Source: Legionella_C sp048541585
GTDB taxonomy: Bacteria > Pseudomonadota > Gammaproteobacteria > Legionellales > Legionellaceae
DNA length: 64,000 nt
Direction of reading: 5' to 3'
Assembly: GCF_048541585.1 (NCBI RefSeq)
Contig: NZ_CP183303.1
Coordinates: 3,038,001-3,102,000 of the forward strand
Part shown: positions 34,351 to 43,907 of the stretch, one piece after another
How the letters are laid out: each line of letters opens with the position of its first letter
Numbering within the stretch: the first letter of the stretch is position 1
The notes under the pieces: model-generated
Database searches by the model: none
Told to the model about the DNA's origin: nothing
Seen by the model: only the letters and a program-made list of their open reading frames with translations
Position numbers and translations under genes: made by a program

Positions 34351-36565
34351 GCTTTTTCTCTCCTTTCGCCGAGTGTAATGCTAAGATTGACGCGATAATA
34401 GAATCGCGACTGGGTAATAAGTACTGCCAAGCATTGCCTAATGGAATAAAACAATCTTCGCCTGTTAGCCGCTTTATTATTAGATTAGGTGCTGCCTGCT
34501 CAACTAATAAAGTAATTAATCCTTCACTTATAGAAGCACTTCTTCGTCCCTCATCAACAATGAGGACCTTTTTTGCATTAGCTGCTTCACGGAGAATAGC
34601 CTCTGCAGGCAAGGGATTTAACCACCGCAAATCAATTACTTTCACAGCAATATTATGTTCTTCTTCTAAAAGCTTAGCTGCCTGCAGGGATAAATAAAAG
34701 CCATTTCCATAAGTAAAGATCACCGTATCTCCTTCACCTATGACGCCTACTTCACCTAATTCTATTGTTTCGTTTGTTGGCGGGTAGTCAAATAACCAAC
34801 CATTATCACCTGGTTTATGTAAGTCCTTAGTCATATATAAAGCAATAGGTTCTAAAAAAACTACCACTCGCCCTTCTTCATGAGCTAGGCGTAAACACGT
34901 ACGTAATAACTTGGCAGCATCAGGACCATTTGAAGGGCAAGCAACAAGGACGCCTGGTAAATCCCTTAAAACAGCAATAGAATTATCATTATGAAAATGC
35001 CCGCCAAAACCTTTTTGATAAGCTAAAGAGGCAATTCGAATAACCATAGGATTTTGATATTGTCCTGACGAAAAAAAAGACAAGGTAGCGGCTTCACCAC
35101 GTAATTGATCTTCAGCGTTATGTAAATAAGCTAAAAACTGAATTTCAGGAACAGGTAGAAAACCATTATGGGCAAAACCAATGGCGCTACCTAAAATAGT
35201 TGTCTCGTCTAAGAGCGTATCAAATACGCGCCGCTGACCAAAGCGCTTTTGTAAATCAGCAGTAACGCGATAAACACCACCTTTTTTTCCTACATCCTCA
35301 CCAAAGATAAGCATATTAGAATATTGCAACATCAAATCAGTAAGGGCAAAGTTAATATGTTGTGATAAATTACGCTTCATAGCTAATTGATTATAAGCAC
35401 CACCAAACACTTCTTTGCGCTTTGATTCAGAGGCAGGCAAATAAACACCATGATTATTCTTTCTTGGTAGAAGAGAGGCCATAATTTCCGCAGCACTGTT
35501 TAACTTAGGTAAACGAATTACTTCCAATGCCTTAGCTTCAATTAGGGAGCGGTTAGTTTGGTAAAGCTCTATTATTGATTCCAAGCTCATTAAGCCTTCT
35601 TCATAAAGCATTCTTGCGGTATGTAATAAAGGATCTTGTGCTTCAGTAGCTTCAATTGTGGCTTGATTTAAATATTGCGACTCAATATCAGAGCCTGCAT
35701 GGCCTAATAACCGTGCACATTTAAAATGTAAAAATACAGGTTGCTTTTTAACTCGCGCTAGGTGCGCTGCTTGTAGCGATTTTAAGTAAACATCAGCGAT
35801 ATTTAGTCCATCACAAGCGATATAATTTAATCCTGGCCTCTGCTTAATTGAAAGCTCAATCCAATTAGGCGGTGTAGGTACTGAAATACCAATACCATTA
35901 TCTTCACAGATAAAAACAAGAGGAAGAGGATAATTTTGCGATGCAAGCCAAGCACAAGCATTCAAGGTAGTCTGCGCAGAAGCATGATTAGTAGATGCAT
36001 CCCCAAAAGAGCATAAGATAACTGAATCAGCTAAAAGCTTACTATTTATCTTTAATTCCTTTGCACGAGTAATAGATACCGCTGTACCTAGGGCTTTTGG
36101 CAAGTGTGAAGCGATGGTTGAGGTTTGTGGCGGGATAGTCAATGCAACACTGCCAAATACCTTATGGCGTCCGCCTGAAATAGGATCATGAGCTGAGGCA
36201 ACCAGTGACAGAAGAATATCATGTACACCATCACAACTAGCAAGCTGCTTGGCACGCTGGAGATAAAAAGCACCACTGCGATAATGCAAGAAAGCCATAT
36301 CCGTATGGCGGAAAGCATAAGCAACTGCTGCATTTCCTTCATGGCCACTGCTGCCAATAGTATAAAAAGATAAACCTTTTTCTTTAAGTTCACGAGCGAT
36401 GATATCTAATAAACGTGATTTAATTTGTGAATCAAATAAGTCAACAGCTATTTTTTTATCTAGGCCTGCTGCAAGCAGCGTAGTTTTACTTTTTGCACTA
36501 GGAAAACTGCCTTCCTTAACACGTTGAATAAACTGCTCATTAACTACACTTGCTCTATCTAACAT
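34328..36565 (-). CDS. Fused alpha-beta 2-oxoacid dehydrogenase E1 component (branched-chain type)
   Basis: 745 residues combining two subunits usually made separately. Residues about 60-340 are the alpha, thiamine-diphosphate half (FYTIGSSGHEGNAAVAYAF, then CSFGDASTNHASAQTTLNAC as the GDG...N TPP motif with Ala-Ser at the usual Gly). Residues about 400-735 are the beta half (MLIFGEDVGKKGGVYRVTAD, FPxQ-like PEIQFLAYLHNAEDQ, VKVIDLRWLNPLPAEAI). Similar fusions act on branched-chain or other 2-oxo acids. No E2 or E3 gene is nearby, so it must borrow a core or do something else; coupling to gcdH points to CoA-ester catabolism. Confidence 0.85.
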   Translation of the reverse strand: MLDRASVVNEQFIQRVKEGSFPSAKSKTTLLAAGLDKKIAVDLFDSQIKSRLLDIIARELKEKGLSFYTIGSSGHEGNAAVAYAFRHTDMAFLHYRSGAFYLQRAKQLASCDGVHDILLSLVASAHDPISGGRHKVFGSVALTIPPQTSTIASHLPKALGTAVSITRAKELKINSKLLADSVILCSFGDASTNHASAQTTLNACAWLASQNYPLPLVFICEDNGIGISVPTPPNWIELSIKQRPGLNYIACDGLNIADVYLKSLQAAHLARVKKQPVFLHFKCARLLGHAGSDIESQYLNQATIEATEAQDPLLHTARMLYEEGLMSLESIIELYQTNRSLIEAKALEVIRLPKLNSAAEIMASLLPRKNNHGVYLPASESKRKEVFGGAYNQLAMKRNLSQHINFALTDLMLQYSNMLIFGEDVGKKGGVYRVTADLQKRFGQRRVFDTLLDETTILGSAIGFAHNGFLPVPEIQFLAYLHNAEDQLRGEAATLSFFSSGQYQNPMVIRIASLAYQKGFGGHFHNDNSIAVLRDLPGVLVACPSNGPDAAKLLRTCLRLAHEEGRVVVFLEPIALYMTKDLHKPGDNGWLFDYPPTNETIELGEVGVIGEGDTVIFTYGNGFYLSLQAAKLLEEEHNIAVKVIDLRWLNPLPAEAILREAANAKKVLIVDEGRRSASISEGLITLLVEQAAPNLIIKRLTGEDCFIPLGNAWQYLLPSRDSIIASILALHSAKGEKKRGRSVVS

Positions 36566-37096
36566 GTTTACACCCTGTAGTTTAATTTTTCCAAAAAATT
36601 CCTTAGTTATTTTCCTACACTTGGTTAAAAAACTTTGTGTACATAAATCAGTTTTGAAAAAATCAATCTTTTACGTCCTTAAGCTAATAAATGGTAATGC
36701 TCACCTAATGGCGTCTACTAAGAACATCTCTGTTATTCTCGCATAGGCCTGAATCAATTTTATGTAGGCCTAATGCAAGTAGTAAGATAGATTCCTGCCT
36801 GCACGGAAATGACTAATTCTTAAGTTAACACCATTAAACATTCACGCTGTTTCGAAAATACTTTGTGAACGATTACTATAGATAATAGCTATACCTGTTT
36901 TACCATAATTTAAATGAATTACTATTATTAGCTAGCTCGGGTTGCCAGTATAGTGAATGGAGTTTAGCCCTGACAAGTAAATTTAACATTTGCGATTACA
37001 GAAAAGGAAATTATATCTTCTTACAAGCGAAATACTCATTGCTGACATACTCCAGCTAAACTACAATTTATAAAAGGAATTAATGGAGATAACCCC
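36566..37096. other. Intergenic stretch of 531 bases
   Basis: It contains the upstream region of the E1 gene, a 131-base MITE-like inverted-repeat element (36706-36836) and an AT-rich region before the small lipoprotein gene at 37097. I see no other gene. Confidence 0.6.
36706..36836. repeat. MITE-like element with terminal inverted repeats, copy 1
   Basis: Left end TAATGGCGTCTACTAAGAA (36706-36724) is matched imperfectly by the inverse of the right end (36817-36836, reading TAATGGTGTTAACTTAAGAA). The same end motif bounds the element at 37311-37519, and one isolated end lies near 57252-57272. No coding capacity. Confidence 0.65.
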
Positions 37097-37267
37097 ATGA
37101 AATGGATAGCTCTACTGCCAATAATTTTTCTCACTGCCTGTGGTTTCTATAATTCAGAAGTCATTGATTATCGAGAAGTTGTGGTAACGCCACCGCCCTA
37201 TCATTACGTAACAGTGGTTGACGAGAGACCTGAAAATGTAACGACGACTCGAATTAAACCTCTTTAA
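37097..37267 (+). CDS. Small lipoprotein
   Basis: 56 residues: MKWIALLPIIFLTACGFYNS, then a soluble tail ending TTTRIKPL. A clear lipobox (LTAC, Cys15) marks an exported lipoprotein. GGAGAT lies seven bases upstream. The tail is short and strand-like (REVVVTPPPYHYVTVVDE). Similar tiny lipoproteins are common in Legionella; function unknown. Confidence 0.7.
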   Translation: MKWIALLPIIFLTACGFYNSEVIDYREVVVTPPPYHYVTVVDERPENVTTTRIKPL

Positions 37268-37310
37268 TGCAGAGATTATTTTAAAATCTAAATAGCTGTA
37301 AGAGAACACC

Positions 37311-37519
37311 TAATGGCGGCAACTTAAGTTTTATGTAGATTAGATCTTAGGCCTAGCTGTCAGAACAAGTTTTCCCTTCTCCCCTGCGGGGAGAAGGTGG
37401 TGCAAAGCACCGGATGAGGGATGATCTAATAAGGTTTTGCCTTTTTATCTACCCTCATCCGTTCTGTGAGCACCTTCTCCCGGTACTGGGAGAAGGAAAA
37501 ACTTAAGTTTACGCCATTA
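37311..37519. repeat. MITE-like element with terminal inverted repeats, copy 2, containing two REP-like hairpins
   Basis: The ends TAATGGCGGCAACTTAAGTT (37311-37330) and ACTTAAGTTTACGCCATTA (37501-37519) are inverted copies. Inside are CCTTCTCCCC-tgc-GGGGAGAAGG (37375-37397) and CCTTCTCCC-ggtact-GGGAGAAGG (37473-37496), and the intervening CGGATGAGGG / CCCTCATCCG pair, so most of the element folds on itself. The inner block is of the widespread CCCTCATCCG...CCTTCTCCC type. Together with the flanks it fills the 499-base gap to the next gene at 37767. Confidence 0.75.
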
Positions 37520-37705
37520 AAAGCTCGCTTATCCTGATTTATTACAACTAGCTCTATTATTTAAGCCCTGTCAAAAACTTATCACCATTTATAATACATA
37601 ATATGTCTTTTATTTTTTGCCACCGTTAATTAAAAAATTTAATTAAGGTGTTGACATACATGTCATTTATGTTAAGTTAATTATTAACAATTGATGTTTG
37701 CAATA

Positions 37706-37728
37706 AATGTCAAAATAATTTTGACATC
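37706..37728. promoter_or_regulatory. Palindromic site upstream of the KGG-motif stress gene
   Basis: TGTCAAAATAATTTTGACA is a near-perfect inverted repeat about 45 bases before the start codon. TTGACA (about 37652-37657) and the nearby ACATACATGTCAT form a further TGTCA-type element upstream. Likely an operator or extended promoter; the binding protein is unknown. Confidence 0.5.
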
Positions 37729-37766
37729 AGGTGAATTTTAATTAGTAAAACTTAAGGAGAATTAAT

Positions 37767-37955
37767 ATGACTGGAACAACTCAGGGCGGTAAAAAAGCAG
37801 CTGAAACTCGCGGACATGAATCTTTAAGTGCAGCTGGAAAAAGGGGTGGTCAGCAAGCGGATCATCGTCACTCAACGCAATCACGCGGCCACAAAAGTTT
37901 AAGTCAAACAGATAAGAAAGGAGGTAGCCGCAGTAAGAAAGACTATTCTGAATAA
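37767..37955 (+). CDS. KGG-motif stress-induced small protein
   Basis: 62 residues, highly hydrophilic, with AAGGAG upstream of the ATG. It carries the KGG-repeat pattern (GGKKAAETRGHESLSAAGKR and again RGHKSLSQTDKKGG), the hallmark of con-10/GsiB/YciG-like stress proteins, which are probably disordered and protect cells under desiccation or stationary phase. A strong palindrome upstream and a bidirectional terminator downstream mark it as a single-gene unit. Confidence 0.85.
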   Translation: MTGTTQGGKKAAETRGHESLSAAGKRGGQQADHRHSTQSRGHKSLSQTDKKGGSRSKKDYSE

Positions 37956-37978
37956 AAAAGATATTAATCTAGTTTTAC

Positions 37979-38009
37979 AAAAGCCTTTCCCTGGACCGGA
38001 AAGGCTTTT
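37979..38009. terminator. Bidirectional terminator
   Basis: AAAAGCCTTTCC at 37979-37990 pairs with GGAAAGGCTTTT at 37998-38009 around a seven-base loop; A-rich and T-rich flanks on both sides suit termination of the convergent genes. Confidence 0.85.
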
Positions 38010-38021
38010 AATCAAAAGATT

Positions 38022-41000
38022 TTAATTGAAAATAGGTCTGCTAGCAAGCTCTTCTGATGCAAATAAACTTCTAAACTTTTCCGCTAACTTAGCCTTATGT
38101 GACTGCATATCTCCTGCACAACCTTGTTGTAGTCGAGTCAAATAGGCAGTTTCTGCAACATTTGTATCGAATGGATCAAAAATATAACCTTTATCGAAAA
38201 ATCGATTTCTGGCCGCTTTAACTTTTGCTGCAGCCCCTTGATCTTCAAAACCTAATGATTTAGCCACACCATATAAATTATATTTATTATAAACAATATC
38301 TAAATGTTTCTGGACGTCACTTGCTGTTGCTTGACTTGAAGCATAAGCTCGTAAAGAATTTTGTAAAGCTTGTTGATCAAGATTAAGCTCTTTCTTTTCG
38401 CTAGTACTTTTTAATATATCCACGCGGCCAGATACGCCTTGATAACGCTCATTAGCACTCTTACAACCTGCTTCCGAGATAGGTTCCAGAAAAACAGAAA
38501 GCGTTTGAGCCAACATACCAAATTGTGGATCATGGTAATCATTTGAAATCATTAGTTTAAATAACGTATGTAGTGCTAGACTTTCCATGCTTAAGTCGGC
38601 AGGCTGCAATTTGACAAACATGGCCCAAAAAGCTTTCTTGTTATCAAGTTGCTTTATTAAATTCTTACCTTCAATAGAATCTTTAAAATAGCCTTCTTTA
38701 TTTTTAGATAAAAATCGAACATAGGATGCTTGTGCGCTTTCACAAAACTCACTTATTTCCATAGCTACTTCTAAGGGAAATAAAGCACTATATTGGTTAA
38801 AAGTCGTTAATAAAGATAAATCCGTCATAAGTGCTGCTTCTGCAGTCACATCATCAGAATCATGATAATCAAGTTTTCTGGTATGCTGATTTACTGGAAT
38901 ATTTTGGACATAAACTAATTGTTCTGGTCTACCTGCTAAAATTTGCTCTCGATTAAAGCCATGGGCACCTAGTAAAATATACTCAGCACTTTGTCTTTGT
39001 TTATTATTACTTTCAATGGTTTTATCATAAGCTTCTGTATATAAAGAAGTTAGAAGATTATAAATAATAGGCCCATTAATTTGTGGATTTTTAGCGGTTA
39101 ATAACTGATAACCATGTCTTAACTTGCTCTTTACATCATTAATTGCCGTGGTGCGTTCTTCACTAAATACAGCCAGAGAAGGTACGCGTGCTTCTTGGGT
39201 AAAACTAAAATAAGGTGTAACAATTGGCGTATCTCCATTTTCAGCCGAGCTAAGATGATTACGATTAATTAAGCGCAAAGCCTGATTAGCTGGGCCAGTC
39301 TTCTTATCATGCGCAGTGTGTCCAGTAGCATTAATTCTAGCTACTGTTTCATTTTGAATATCAGTATGTAAATAGTCACACTCCGTTGCCGGAGTACTCG
39401 TAAAGTCATGGTCAGTAAGAGACTCTAAAGCTTTCTGAAAAGCGTTTAGTTTATCAAATAACTTAAGCCGAGATTTTAATTTCTCGGCTAACAACGCCCG
39501 GGCTTCTTGAGCTAGATTTAAGCGCTCCTTATCTAATCTTTTATTTAAATTACTAAAAAACTCATCATTTCCATCTGGCGAATTAAGTTTGTAAGGCGGC
39601 TTTGTATTTTCATAAGCTGTTTTAAAAGCTTCCAAAACACGAGTATTAATTTTAGCAATCACCTCAGACAAAACATATTCATAATCCTCAAGCCTAATTT
39701 CATGTCCCTTTGCTTTCTTTTGCAACGTATTAAAACATAGATTCAAATGCATACTTAATTCTTCTTGTAGAGGAATAATACTGTTACGTGAACCTACTAA
39801 TTCTTCTTGCTTGTAAAACTTAGCTAATGAAACTCTTTCATTCTTTGACCCAGGATCTGGCTCCTGCTCCCGCGCCTCATCCTTTATATCTAATTTAGCG
39901 TAGAAGGCTTTTTTTAAATCTGAATCATTCATAATATCTAAGCTACAAAATGTTTTTTTAGTAACAGGGTTACCTAAAATTTGAGCAAGTGCATTTAGAT
40001 ATTCTTGTTCGTTATTAAATTGAGCGCTAGCAGGTTTAATTATTTCATTTAAAATTTCATGTAGCTCTTGAATTTTTAATTCTGTAGTAATTAATACATG
40101 GCCTTGTGGGTCAAAAATTAGAGGTTGTAGTTGTGATTTTTCCTTAGCTGACTTGATCCCTTTTGCAATTATATATGCTTGATAAAGCGCTTCCGCACGA
40201 TTTTGCGAATAAACGCGTTCATGTTGATCTAGGCGATAAATAGATTGTAGGTGATGGAATTCTTTTTCGAATGCACGGCCAACTTTAGAGTATTTTGCTT
40301 CTTCTGGGTGGTTAAGTAAGTGATGTAATTTATCTTTTAAATAATTTTCGTCAGAAGGTGACTCAACTTCTGGTAATGTGGGTAATTTCCCATCATTAGT
40401 CAAAGTTTCGCGCTCTAGATCTGTTAACTGTTTACCACTAATTAATTCATATAAATTAACTATTAAGTCTTTACTATGTGAAGACTTACTAATATATGTT
40501 TTAAATAATTGCTTTTTATCTGTATTATTTAATTCCTGCTGGAGAATCGCCAATGTAAAACCTTCTTTAACAATCCGCACTTGAAGTTTTTTAAAAAAAT
40601 TCGCTTTATAACTGCTAGGATCTGAATCTAGATAATTCTTGATTAAATTCATAGCCTTGTTACTTATAGTTTTCTTTATAACAGCAGTTTCTCTTGCTCT
40701 ATCGCTAGCTATGTAACTTTTAATTTCTCTTCTTACATTGCTTTGGGCTGGGTCTAAGTATTCTTCATCAGCAGGAGATGGTTCAACTTCTGGTAATATA
40801 GGTAATAGGCCTTTTTCAGCTAACTCATCGCGTTGTTCAGGCTGTAAAGGTTTTTTACTAACTAAAGTATATAAGCTTTCTATTAACTCTTGGCTACGTG
40901 AATGCATACTAATGTACGTTTTAAATAGTTGCTTTTTATCCTTCTTGTCTAATTCGTTCTGAAGAATCTCTAAGGTAAAGCCTTCATCAGAGATTCGCTT

Positions 41001-42752
41001 CCAAAGGTTTTCAAAAAACTCAGTCTTATAACTATTAGGTGCTAAATTTAGATAGTCTTGGATCAAGCGTTTAGCTTGTTTGGTTATCGTTTCTGCTTCC
41101 TTTTCTCTATCGCTTTTAGTTGCTTCCCTTATATTGCTTAACCCATGAGATTTTCGATTCCAAAGGCGGTCAAAAATAATTTGAGCTAGTCTTTCTTTTG
41201 CTGCTTTAGTTTCGGTATTTGGGTTACCATTATATATTTTCAACCACTCTAATTCCTGCCTATCTGTTTCGCTTGCATCGCTATTACCTTCAATAGAGTT
41301 GGCTGCTAGTGAGCCGTTATTAATAAGCTTAGAAATTTCATTTTTTGTTTTCTCAAACTCTATCGACTGATCAGCTATTAAATAATTCTGAACCTTTGTT
41401 TGCATTGACTCTGATAGATACATAGAAAAGAACTTAGGATTTACTTTAATTAAAATCAATGCATAGTCTATAGAAGACTCATTCTCTTTAGAGAGCTCTT
41501 TTCTTAACCGAGTCAACACAGCTTGTTGCATTGACTGCGACATATCGAAAAAAAGTTTCGGATGTATGTTAATTAAATCAATAGCGCATTCTATATTTAC
41601 ATCAATAATCAAAGTGCACAGGCGAGAATCTTCAGCAGCAATTTCGGCAAGAGCTTGTAACCACTTTTTTTTAACTTCACTACTAGCTTTGCTAATATGT
41701 TCCTTATAAAGTTTATCTATTAAAAAAGGTAAATAATTAGGTGTTTTCTCTAAAATTGAAGTAAGCTTTACAGTTAAAAAGTCTTTAAAATTCAAGTGTC
41801 TTGAAAAAAGCGCTTCTTCAAAAGAAATATATTGATTTATGCTTTTTTCTTCTTTGTTATCAGGATTTACATTACTGGAGTGCTTATTCGCTTCTTCATA
41901 TAATGCTTCAGCTAAAGACACATCTCGAGTTGGCTCTGGTAAAACTAAATAACCTTTTAATTCTCGTTCAAAGCGTGCAGTTCTAATGGGTAAAAATTTA
42001 TTTTGTGACCAAAGTTCATAATAAAAGGGTACAGTTTCGTCAGCATTTCTTAACTCGCCTTTATAAATTAAACTATCAAACCCCGCATCAGTAAAAGATA
42101 CACCTAATTCAGCATATAAGCTCCTAATTAATTGGGCTGCATGGCTATTATTAGATGACCCCCAAGGTAGGCCTCGATAAAATAACTTATCACGTTGAGA
42201 TTTAACATCGATATTCTTATGCAACTCTTCAGTTAAACGGGCAACAGTTAATTCTCTCTTATTCCTTAGCTTTTGAATCTGTTTAAAAAAATCATATTTA
42301 ACTGTATCAACGTCAGATTGCTTCTTCTTTAGTTTAGCTTGTTTCTCTTCAAGGTATGTATCAAGTTCGGTACTTAAGTTTGCAGAGAAGGGAGAATTTT
42401 TTTCAGGTATTTTTAGCTTGCGCTCACAAATTAAACTATCAAAGTCTTTATCACTAAAAAATACACCTAATTCAGCATATAAGCACCTAACTAATTGCGC
42501 CGCATGGCTTTTACTAGACGCTTCATCAGACCAGCCTTGATAAAATAATTTGTTCCACTCAGTTATTTGTGTAACAAGGTTTTCCAGCTCGTTAGTTAAA
42601 CTGTCAACCGTTAATCCATCTTTATCTAATAGATCTTTAATCTGCTTAAAAAAATCATGTTTAACCTTATCAACATCATTATTATCGATAGAGCGACTCT
42701 TTTTCATGTTATATTTAGCAAGGTCTTCAGTTAAACTACTTGAAAATGGCAT
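38022..42752 (-). CDS. Very large repeat-containing protein, putative Dot/Icm effector with CX5R phosphatase-like motif
   Basis: 1576 residues, no signal peptide, Lys/Glu/Leu rich. Two N-terminal repeats (about 28-115 and 148-236) share HDFFKQI, LFYQG/LFYRG, SHAAQL and LYAELGV. Two middle repeats (about 570-665 and 712-805) share EGFTL, DKKQLFKTYIS and LPEVE. The C-terminal third has EPISEAGCKSANERYQGVSG near 1430, which fits CX5R of SopB/IpgD and Legionella SidF/SidP phosphoinositide phosphatases (CKSxxxR), though the usual Thr/Ser after Arg is Tyr. The C-terminus (LAEKFRSLFASEELASRPIF) has acidic residues near the end, as in Dot/Icm signals. Effector status and activity are inference. Confidence 0.75.
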   Translation of the reverse strand: MPFSSSLTEDLAKYNMKKSRSIDNNDVDKVKHDFFKQIKDLLDKDGLTVDSLTNELENLVTQITEWNKLFYQGWSDEASSKSHAAQLVRCLYAELGVFFSDKDFDSLICERKLKIPEKNSPFSANLSTELDTYLEEKQAKLKKKQSDVDTVKYDFFKQIQKLRNKRELTVARLTEELHKNIDVKSQRDKLFYRGLPWGSSNNSHAAQLIRSLYAELGVSFTDAGFDSLIYKGELRNADETVPFYYELWSQNKFLPIRTARFERELKGYLVLPEPTRDVSLAEALYEEANKHSSNVNPDNKEEKSINQYISFEEALFSRHLNFKDFLTVKLTSILEKTPNYLPFLIDKLYKEHISKASSEVKKKWLQALAEIAAEDSRLCTLIIDVNIECAIDLINIHPKLFFDMSQSMQQAVLTRLRKELSKENESSIDYALILIKVNPKFFSMYLSESMQTKVQNYLIADQSIEFEKTKNEISKLINNGSLAANSIEGNSDASETDRQELEWLKIYNGNPNTETKAAKERLAQIIFDRLWNRKSHGLSNIREATKSDREKEAETITKQAKRLIQDYLNLAPNSYKTEFFENLWKRISDEGFTLEILQNELDKKDKKQLFKTYISMHSRSQELIESLYTLVSKKPLQPEQRDELAEKGLLPILPEVEPSPADEEYLDPAQSNVRREIKSYIASDRARETAVIKKTISNKAMNLIKNYLDSDPSSYKANFFKKLQVRIVKEGFTLAILQQELNNTDKKQLFKTYISKSSHSKDLIVNLYELISGKQLTDLERETLTNDGKLPTLPEVESPSDENYLKDKLHHLLNHPEEAKYSKVGRAFEKEFHHLQSIYRLDQHERVYSQNRAEALYQAYIIAKGIKSAKEKSQLQPLIFDPQGHVLITTELKIQELHEILNEIIKPASAQFNNEQEYLNALAQILGNPVTKKTFCSLDIMNDSDLKKAFYAKLDIKDEAREQEPDPGSKNERVSLAKFYKQEELVGSRNSIIPLQEELSMHLNLCFNTLQKKAKGHEIRLEDYEYVLSEVIAKINTRVLEAFKTAYENTKPPYKLNSPDGNDEFFSNLNKRLDKERLNLAQEARALLAEKLKSRLKLFDKLNAFQKALESLTDHDFTSTPATECDYLHTDIQNETVARINATGHTAHDKKTGPANQALRLINRNHLSSAENGDTPIVTPYFSFTQEARVPSLAVFSEERTTAINDVKSKLRHGYQLLTAKNPQINGPIIYNLLTSLYTEAYDKTIESNNKQRQSAEYILLGAHGFNREQILAGRPEQLVYVQNIPVNQHTRKLDYHDSDDVTAEAALMTDLSLLTTFNQYSALFPLEVAMEISEFCESAQASYVRFLSKNKEGYFKDSIEGKNLIKQLDNKKAFWAMFVKLQPADLSMESLALHTLFKLMISNDYHDPQFGMLAQTLSVFLEPISEAGCKSANERYQGVSGRVDILKSTSEKKELNLDQQALQNSLRAYASSQATASDVQKHLDIVYNKYNLYGVAKSLGFEDQGAAAKVKAARNRFFDKGYIFDPFDTNVAETAYLTRLQQGCAGDMQSHKAKLAEKFRSLFASEELASRPIFN

Positions 42753-42846
42753 ATGGATTAAATAAAACTTAGCATATATATATTCTACAGTTACTACCTT
42801 ACGAAAGTATTATTTTTCTATTTAAACAACAATTTTTACAATCTTT

Positions 42847-43632
42847 TTACAAAGGATTTTTACCTAAAAAATCCCCTATTGCACTTAAAATAGCCCGTCT
42901 TTCTTGGCCCATGGGTGAGTGGCCAACATAAGGTAGCTTAAGTTCTGTAAGATTGGGTACATGTTTTTTAACTTGTTCAATTTCACTGTCTTTCACTAAG
43001 CTGCCAATAGCAGGGTTACCACGAATAACTAAAAGCGGGCACTTAATTTTAGGAAATAACTCATCAATACTATACTGGTGAAAGGTCGCATCGAAATCAT
43101 TAATCATAGCGTGTAGCATGTCTGGGTCGCATTGACTTAGGCTGTCTGGAATTGGAATATTACTAAATGGGATATTTATTAGCCGGCTAACTTTAAGCCA
43201 TTGAATTAAATGATTAGCAAATTCGCCCTGCTCTGTAATTAATTTTTGTAACGCAGCTGTGGTTAGCGGAGCATCAATCATAATTAGCGCGCGTACTAGT
43301 TTAGGATAATAAGCAGCAGTCATTAGCCCTATCATTCCCCCTAGAGAATGCCCTAAAATAATAGTGGGTTGTTTGATATAGTCGTGGATGAAGCAGTGAG
43401 TGTCAGCTAAATAATCTTTTAATTTATAAGCGCCTGGCATGTGTTTTGATTTACCATGGCCACGAAAATCTATAGCTAATACATGCAAATAGTAAGAAAG
43501 CTCATCAATTAAAGGCAGAAACGCTTGCCAGTTTTTAGTTGCGCCGTGCAAAAGTAAAATAGGAGCGCCCCGCTTGGGCCCCTCCATAACATTTAGCTCT
43601 ACATCACCATAATGAAATCTATTCTCTTTCAT
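42847..43632 (-). CDS. Alpha/beta-hydrolase family protein
   Basis: 261 residues. Alpha/beta-hydrolase marks: oxyanion loop ILLLHGATKNWQAFLP, AIDFRGHGKS, nucleophile elbow ILGHSLGGMIGL (Ser about 95) and the catalytic His near YVGHSPMG. Likely a soluble esterase or lipase-like enzyme; substrate cannot be told. It has its own start on the minus strand, upstream of the giant gene, with a 90-base gap between them. Confidence 0.88.
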   Translation of the reverse strand: MKENRFHYGDVELNVMEGPKRGAPILLLHGATKNWQAFLPLIDELSYYLHVLAIDFRGHGKSKHMPGAYKLKDYLADTHCFIHDYIKQPTIILGHSLGGMIGLMTAAYYPKLVRALIMIDAPLTTAALQKLITEQGEFANHLIQWLKVSRLINIPFSNIPIPDSLSQCDPDMLHAMINDFDATFHQYSIDELFPKIKCPLLVIRGNPAIGSLVKDSEIEQVKKHVPNLTELKLPYVGHSPMGQERRAILSAIGDFLGKNPL

Positions 43633-43907
43633 CTAAATTCCTACTGATTATATCTATTCAAATATAGTAAAAAGCTATGATAAAGCTATTTTTCATTGTC
43701 ATTACTTAATCTAAACTAGTTAAATTTTTACCTTTATCGTTTTAAAGAATATTAGCTGAGCTTGCTCATAATTATTGCCAATACCTTAATTTAGTGCCAT
43801 TCGCTACCCTTATTTCATCTTAAGCATAAAACTAGTTTACATAGTGTTTGTGCATTATAAAATGAACCCGCTAGTTTATTATAAAAGTCCATATAAGGAG
43901 TCTTTTG

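Noticed and set aside
37371..37497. Possible CRISPR or tandem repeat from repeated CCTTCTCCC words
   Set aside because: The words are inverted hairpin arms in one palindromic element, not regularly spaced direct repeats with spacers. I saw no CRISPR array in the window.
40378..40584. Plus-strand frames opposite the giant gene (for example 40378-40584 and 40738-40962)
   Set aside because: They are antisense to the two middle repeats and resemble each other only for that reason.
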